The notes beneath the pieces were generated by a model, which was not told where the DNA came from, did not search any database, and saw only the letters and a list, made by a program, of their open reading frames with translations. DNA of 32,921 nt, taken from positions 1 through 32,921 of the forward strand of contig JAAZDD010000161.1 in NCBI GenBank assembly GCA_012512955.1, in the 5' to 3' direction. Source of the DNA: Clostridia bacterium. GTDB lineage: Bacteria; Bacillota; DULZ01. This document shows, piece by piece, positions 29,942 through 32,921 of this stretch (positions are counted from its first letter, which is position 1; each line of letters opens with the position of its first letter). The translations under genes and the position numbers were made by a program.

Positions 29942-31351
29942 ATGATGGATAATTTTACTCCCAGACAGATTGTGGAGGAATTAGATAAATATATTGTCGG
30001 CCAGCAAGAGGCTAAACGCTGTGTAGCGGTGGCCCTTCGAAACCGTTACCGGAGGACATTTCTTCCTCCTTCCTTGCAGGAGGAAGTGACACCGAAGAAT
30101 ATCATCTTAATAGGGCCGACAGGGGTAGGCAAAACGGAAATCGCCAGGCGGCTGGCCAAGTTGGTGAAAGCTCCCTTTCTTAAAGTGGAAGTGACCAAAT
30201 TCACAGAAGTTGGCTATGTGGGTCGAGATGTGGAGTCTATGGTGAGAGATCTGGTGGAAGTAGCCATCCGGATGGAAAAGAACGAAAGAGTACAAGGGGT
30301 AGAGGAAAAAGCCCGGGAATTGGCTGATGAGCGATTACTGGATTTGTTGGTGCCTTATCCTCAAAATAATAAATCTAATCGAAATCCTCTGGAGTTTATT
30401 TTTGGATCACCTGTCAATAATAGTAACAAAGAAGGGTATCAAGAGCAATTTCAGGCTGAATTAAGGAAGGTGGAGGAAAAAAGGGCTATTTACCGTCAGA
30501 AGCTTAAAAGAATGGAGTTGGAAGATGAGTTAGTGGAAGTGGAACTGGAGGATCATACTCCATCTATGTTGGAGGTCTTTACCGGATCCGGTATGGATGA
30601 AATGGGTATTAATTTGCAGGATTTGCTGGGAGGGATGTTGCCCAAAAAGAAAAAGAAAAGAAGATTGAAAGTAGCTGAAGCTCGCAAATATTTGACTCAG
30701 GAAGAAGCAGACAAGTTGATTGACATGGATGAAGTCACCAGCAATGCTATTCGGCGAGTGGAACAAAACGGGATTATCTTTTTGGATGAAATCGATAAGA
30801 TAGCCGAAAGGGAAGGCACTTACGGGCCGGATGTTTCCAGAGGCGGTGTACAAAGGGATATTTTGCCCATTGTCGAAGGAGCTACTGTGGTTACCAAGTA
30901 CGGTCCGGTGAAGACCGATCTTATTCTGTTTATCGCTGCAGGGGCTTTCCATGTAGCCAAACCTTCCGATTTGATTCCGGAATTGCAGGGCCGTTTTCCC
31001 GTCAGGGTTGAACTCCAGAGCCTTACTGTAGAGGATTTTAAGCAGATCTTAACTGAACCGCAAAACTCTTTGATCAAGCAATATGTCGCATTATTGCAAA
31101 CAGAGAATATTCAGGCTGAATTTTCGCCGGAAGCCATTGCAGAAATTGCGAAAATTGCTTATGATATAAACGCTCGGAGTGAAAATATAGGGGCCAGACG
31201 TTTGCATACTATTTTGGAAAAACTGTTACAGGATTTGTTTTTCGAGGCTTCTGAAATGGGACCGGCTACTGTACGTATAGATGCTGAATATGTAAGGAAA
31301 CAGTTAGGACCTATTGTACAGGATGAAGACTTAAGCAAATACATTTTGTAG
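29942..31351 (+). CDS. hslU: ATP-dependent protease ATPase subunit HslU (ClpY)
   Basis: [50 protein letters not shown]-terminal [10 protein letters not shown]. Confidence 0.97.
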   Translation: MMDNFTPRQIVEELDKYIVGQQEAKRCVAVALRNRYRRTFLPPSLQEEVTPKNIILIGPTGVGKTEIARRLAKLVKAPFLKVEVTKFTEVGYVGRDVESMVRDLVEVAIRMEKNERVQGVEEKARELADERLLDLLVPYPQNNKSNRNPLEFIFGSPVNNSNKEGYQEQFQAELRKVEEKRAIYRQKLKRMELEDELVEVELEDHTPSMLEVFTGSGMDEMGINLQDLLGGMLPKKKKKRRLKVAEARKYLTQEEADKLIDMDEVTSNAIRRVEQNGIIFLDEIDKIAEREGTYGPDVSRGGVQRDILPIVEGATVVTKYGPVKTDLILFIAAGAFHVAKPSDLIPELQGRFPVRVELQSLTVEDFKQILTEPQNSLIKQYVALLQTENIQAEFSPEAIAEIAKIAYDINARSENIGARRLHTILEKLLQDLFFEASEMGPATVRIDAEYVRKQLGPIVQDEDLSKYIL

Positions 31352-31383
31352 GATGAAAAGTCGCTAAGTATGAGAGAGGGGTA

Positions 31384-32175
31384 ATGAATGTGATGAATAG
31401 TTTGTTAGAAAAAACACGACTGATTAACAAGCAGTTGCAGAAGTCAGCAGGTAATCCCGTAGATTTTGATGAAATGGCCAAAATACTACGGGATGTGATC
31501 AATTCCAATTGTTACATTATCGGACGCCATGGAAAAATTCTTGGCTATGCATTTGTGGAAGGTTTTACATGCGAGATCATGGAAGATATTGTATACCGCT
31601 CTGAGCGTTTTCCCGAGGATTTCAACGAGGAGCTTCTGAGGATTAGTGAAACTAAGGCCAATTTCAATCAGGAAGGAAACACTTGTATTTTTGCGGATAA
31701 GACTGAATGTGTTTTTCAGAACAAAATAACAACTGTCGTTCCGGTTATCGGCAGCGGACAGCGTTTGGGCACCTTAGTGCTTTCTAAATTTAACATTCCT
31801 TTTACCGATGAAGACCTGATTCTGGCGGAATATGGAGCCACTGTGGTCGGCATGGAAATTTTGCGGGCCAAAGCGGACCGGATTGAAGAGGAAGCCCGGA
31901 AACGGGCCGCCGTGCACATTGCTTTAGGCACCCTTTCCTATTCAGAGTTGGAGGCAGTGGAACATATCTTTGCTGAACTGGAAGGGGATGAAGGAGTACT
32001 GGTAGCCAGCAAAATTGCAGACCGGGCCGGTATTACCCGTTCAGTAATTGTCAATGCCCTGAGAAAGTTTGAAAGTGCAGGAGTGATCGAATCCAAGTCC
32101 CTGGGCATGAAAGGTACCTATATCCGGGTACTGAACGACAATCTGATGGAAGAATTGAATAAGCTTAAGCGCTAA
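31384..32175 (+). CDS. codY: GTP-sensing pleiotropic transcriptional regulator CodY
   Basis: [37 protein letters not shown]-terminal w[47 protein letters not shown]. Confidence 0.97.
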   Translation: MNVMNSLLEKTRLINKQLQKSAGNPVDFDEMAKILRDVINSNCYIIGRHGKILGYAFVEGFTCEIMEDIVYRSERFPEDFNEELLRISETKANFNQEGNTCIFADKTECVFQNKITTVVPVIGSGQRLGTLVLSKFNIPFTDEDLILAEYGATVVGMEILRAKADRIEEEARKRAAVHIALGTLSYSELEAVEHIFAELEGDEGVLVASKIADRAGITRSVIVNALRKFESAGVIESKSLGMKGTYIRVLNDNLMEELNKLKR

Positions 32176-32199
32176 AAGAACCGGAACCGGTTCTTTTTT
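32174..32199 (+). terminator. Intrinsic terminator after codY
   Basis: AAAAGAACCGG-AA-CCGGTTCTTTTTT. Confidence 0.9.
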
Positions 32200-32277
32200 G
32201 CTGTCATCTCTGCGGACGAGTGTGCATAGAGATAGGTATTTTTGGTAAAGATTTATATGGATAGCCTGCTTAAATTG

Positions 32278-32306
32278 TTGCGGTGGGTATTTACCTGTGC
32301 TATACT
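32278..32306 (+). promoter_or_regulatory. Putative rpsB promoter: TTGCGG - 17 bp - TATACT
   Basis: -35 at 32278-32283, -10 at 32301-32306. Confidence 0.6.
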
Positions 32307-32314
32307 AAGTTCTG

Positions 32315-32399
32315 GTGTAAAATACACACGCTTCTCAATTGAAGAAAGGGTGCCTGCGGGTCTTTCTTCAAAATGCGGGGAGTGGAGGTTTAAAACCAC
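32315..32399 (+). promoter_or_regulatory. Structured rpsB 5' leader (three potential hairpins)
   Basis: GTGTA-AAA-TACAC (32315-32327); TTGAAGAAAG-N13-CTTTCTTCAA (32339-32371, 10-bp perfect stem); GTGG...CCAC (32382-32399) just before the SD. Confidence 0.5.
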
Positions 32400-32418
32400 G
32401 GAGAGGAGGTGGAGCGTT

Positions 32419-32921
32419 ATGGCAGTGATTTCCATGAAACAGCTCTTAGAGGCCGGGGTTCATTTCGGGCATCAGACCCGCCGGTGGAATCCCAAATTGG
32501 CTCCTTACATTTTTACTGAGCGTAATGGGATCTATATTATTGACTTACAAAAGACAGTAAAAAAAGTTGAAGAAGCTTATGATTTTGTAAGGAATTTGGT
32601 TTCCGAAGGCAAGAGCATCTTGTTTGTCGGCACCAAAAAACAAGCCCAAGAATCTATTCGTGAAGAAGCAGAACGTTGTGGCATGTTCTATGTTAACGAA
32701 AGATGGTTAGGCGGTATGCTCACCAACTACCAGACTATTCGTAAACGGATTGAACGTTTGCATGAACTCGAGCGAATGGAAGAGGAAGGCAAGTTTGCCG
32801 TTCTGCCCAAAAAAGAAGTAGCGCAGCTGTTGGCTGAAAGAGATAAACTGCAGCGTTTCTTGGGTGGTATTAAGACCATGAACGGGCTGCCCGGGGCTCT
32901 GTTTATTGTGGACCCCCGCAA
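32419..32921 (+). CDS. rpsB: 30S ribosomal protein S2 (3' truncated by window edge)
   Basis: [57 protein letters not shown]... after GAGGAGGTGG; absent from the ORF track because it runs off the end. Confidence 0.97.
   Translation, partial: MAVISMKQLLEAGVHFGHQTRRWNPKLAPYIFTERNGIYIIDLQKTVKKVEEAYDFVRNLVSEGKSILFVGTKKQAQESIREEAERCGMFYVNERWLGGMLTNYQTIRKRIERLHELERMEEEGKFAVLPKKEVAQLLAERDKLQRFLGGIKTMNGLPGALFIVDPR

Noticed and set aside
1-32921. CRISPR array, transposon, prophage, tRNA or rRNA
   Set aside because: No regularly spaced repeats, transposase or phage motifs, or cloverleaf/rRNA signatures were seen; xerC is in its normal codY-operon context and is not taken as evidence of a mobile element.

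Overview
The window is a Gram-positive (Firmicutes/Clostridia-type) chromosomal segment. Every confident gene is on the + strand. It carries a conserved housekeeping cluster: 3' part of smc, an unnamed two-domain gene, ftsY, an MTA/SAH-deaminase-like amidohydrolase, ylxM, ffh, rpsP, khpA-type KH gene, rimM, trmD, rplS, lepB, rbgA (ylqF), rnhB, yraN, comM-like, dprA, topA, trmFO, xerC, hslV, hslU, codY and the 5' part of rpsB. A complete 11-gene complex I operon (nuoABCDHIJKLMN, with no nuoE/F/G) sits between rnhB and yraN. I saw no rRNA, tRNA, CRISPR array or transposon. The most unusual items are: (1) a 379-aa protein between smc and ftsY that is a tandem duplication, with an apparently intact JAMM/MPN-like metal-site signature in the C-terminal copy and all matching residues lost in the N-terminal copy; (2) a 38-aa, single-TM small protein gene absent from the ORF track, with its own extended -10 promoter, RBS and terminator, between comM and dprA; (3) predicted promoters for ftsY, ylxM-ffh and rpsB that are each followed within a few bases by an inverted repeat near the transcript 5' end; (4) a Shine-Dalgarno-sequestering inverted repeat in front of the two-domain gene; (5) a perfect 15-bp stem without a U-tract downstream of nuoN. 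All functional assignments come from reading motifs; no database search was run.
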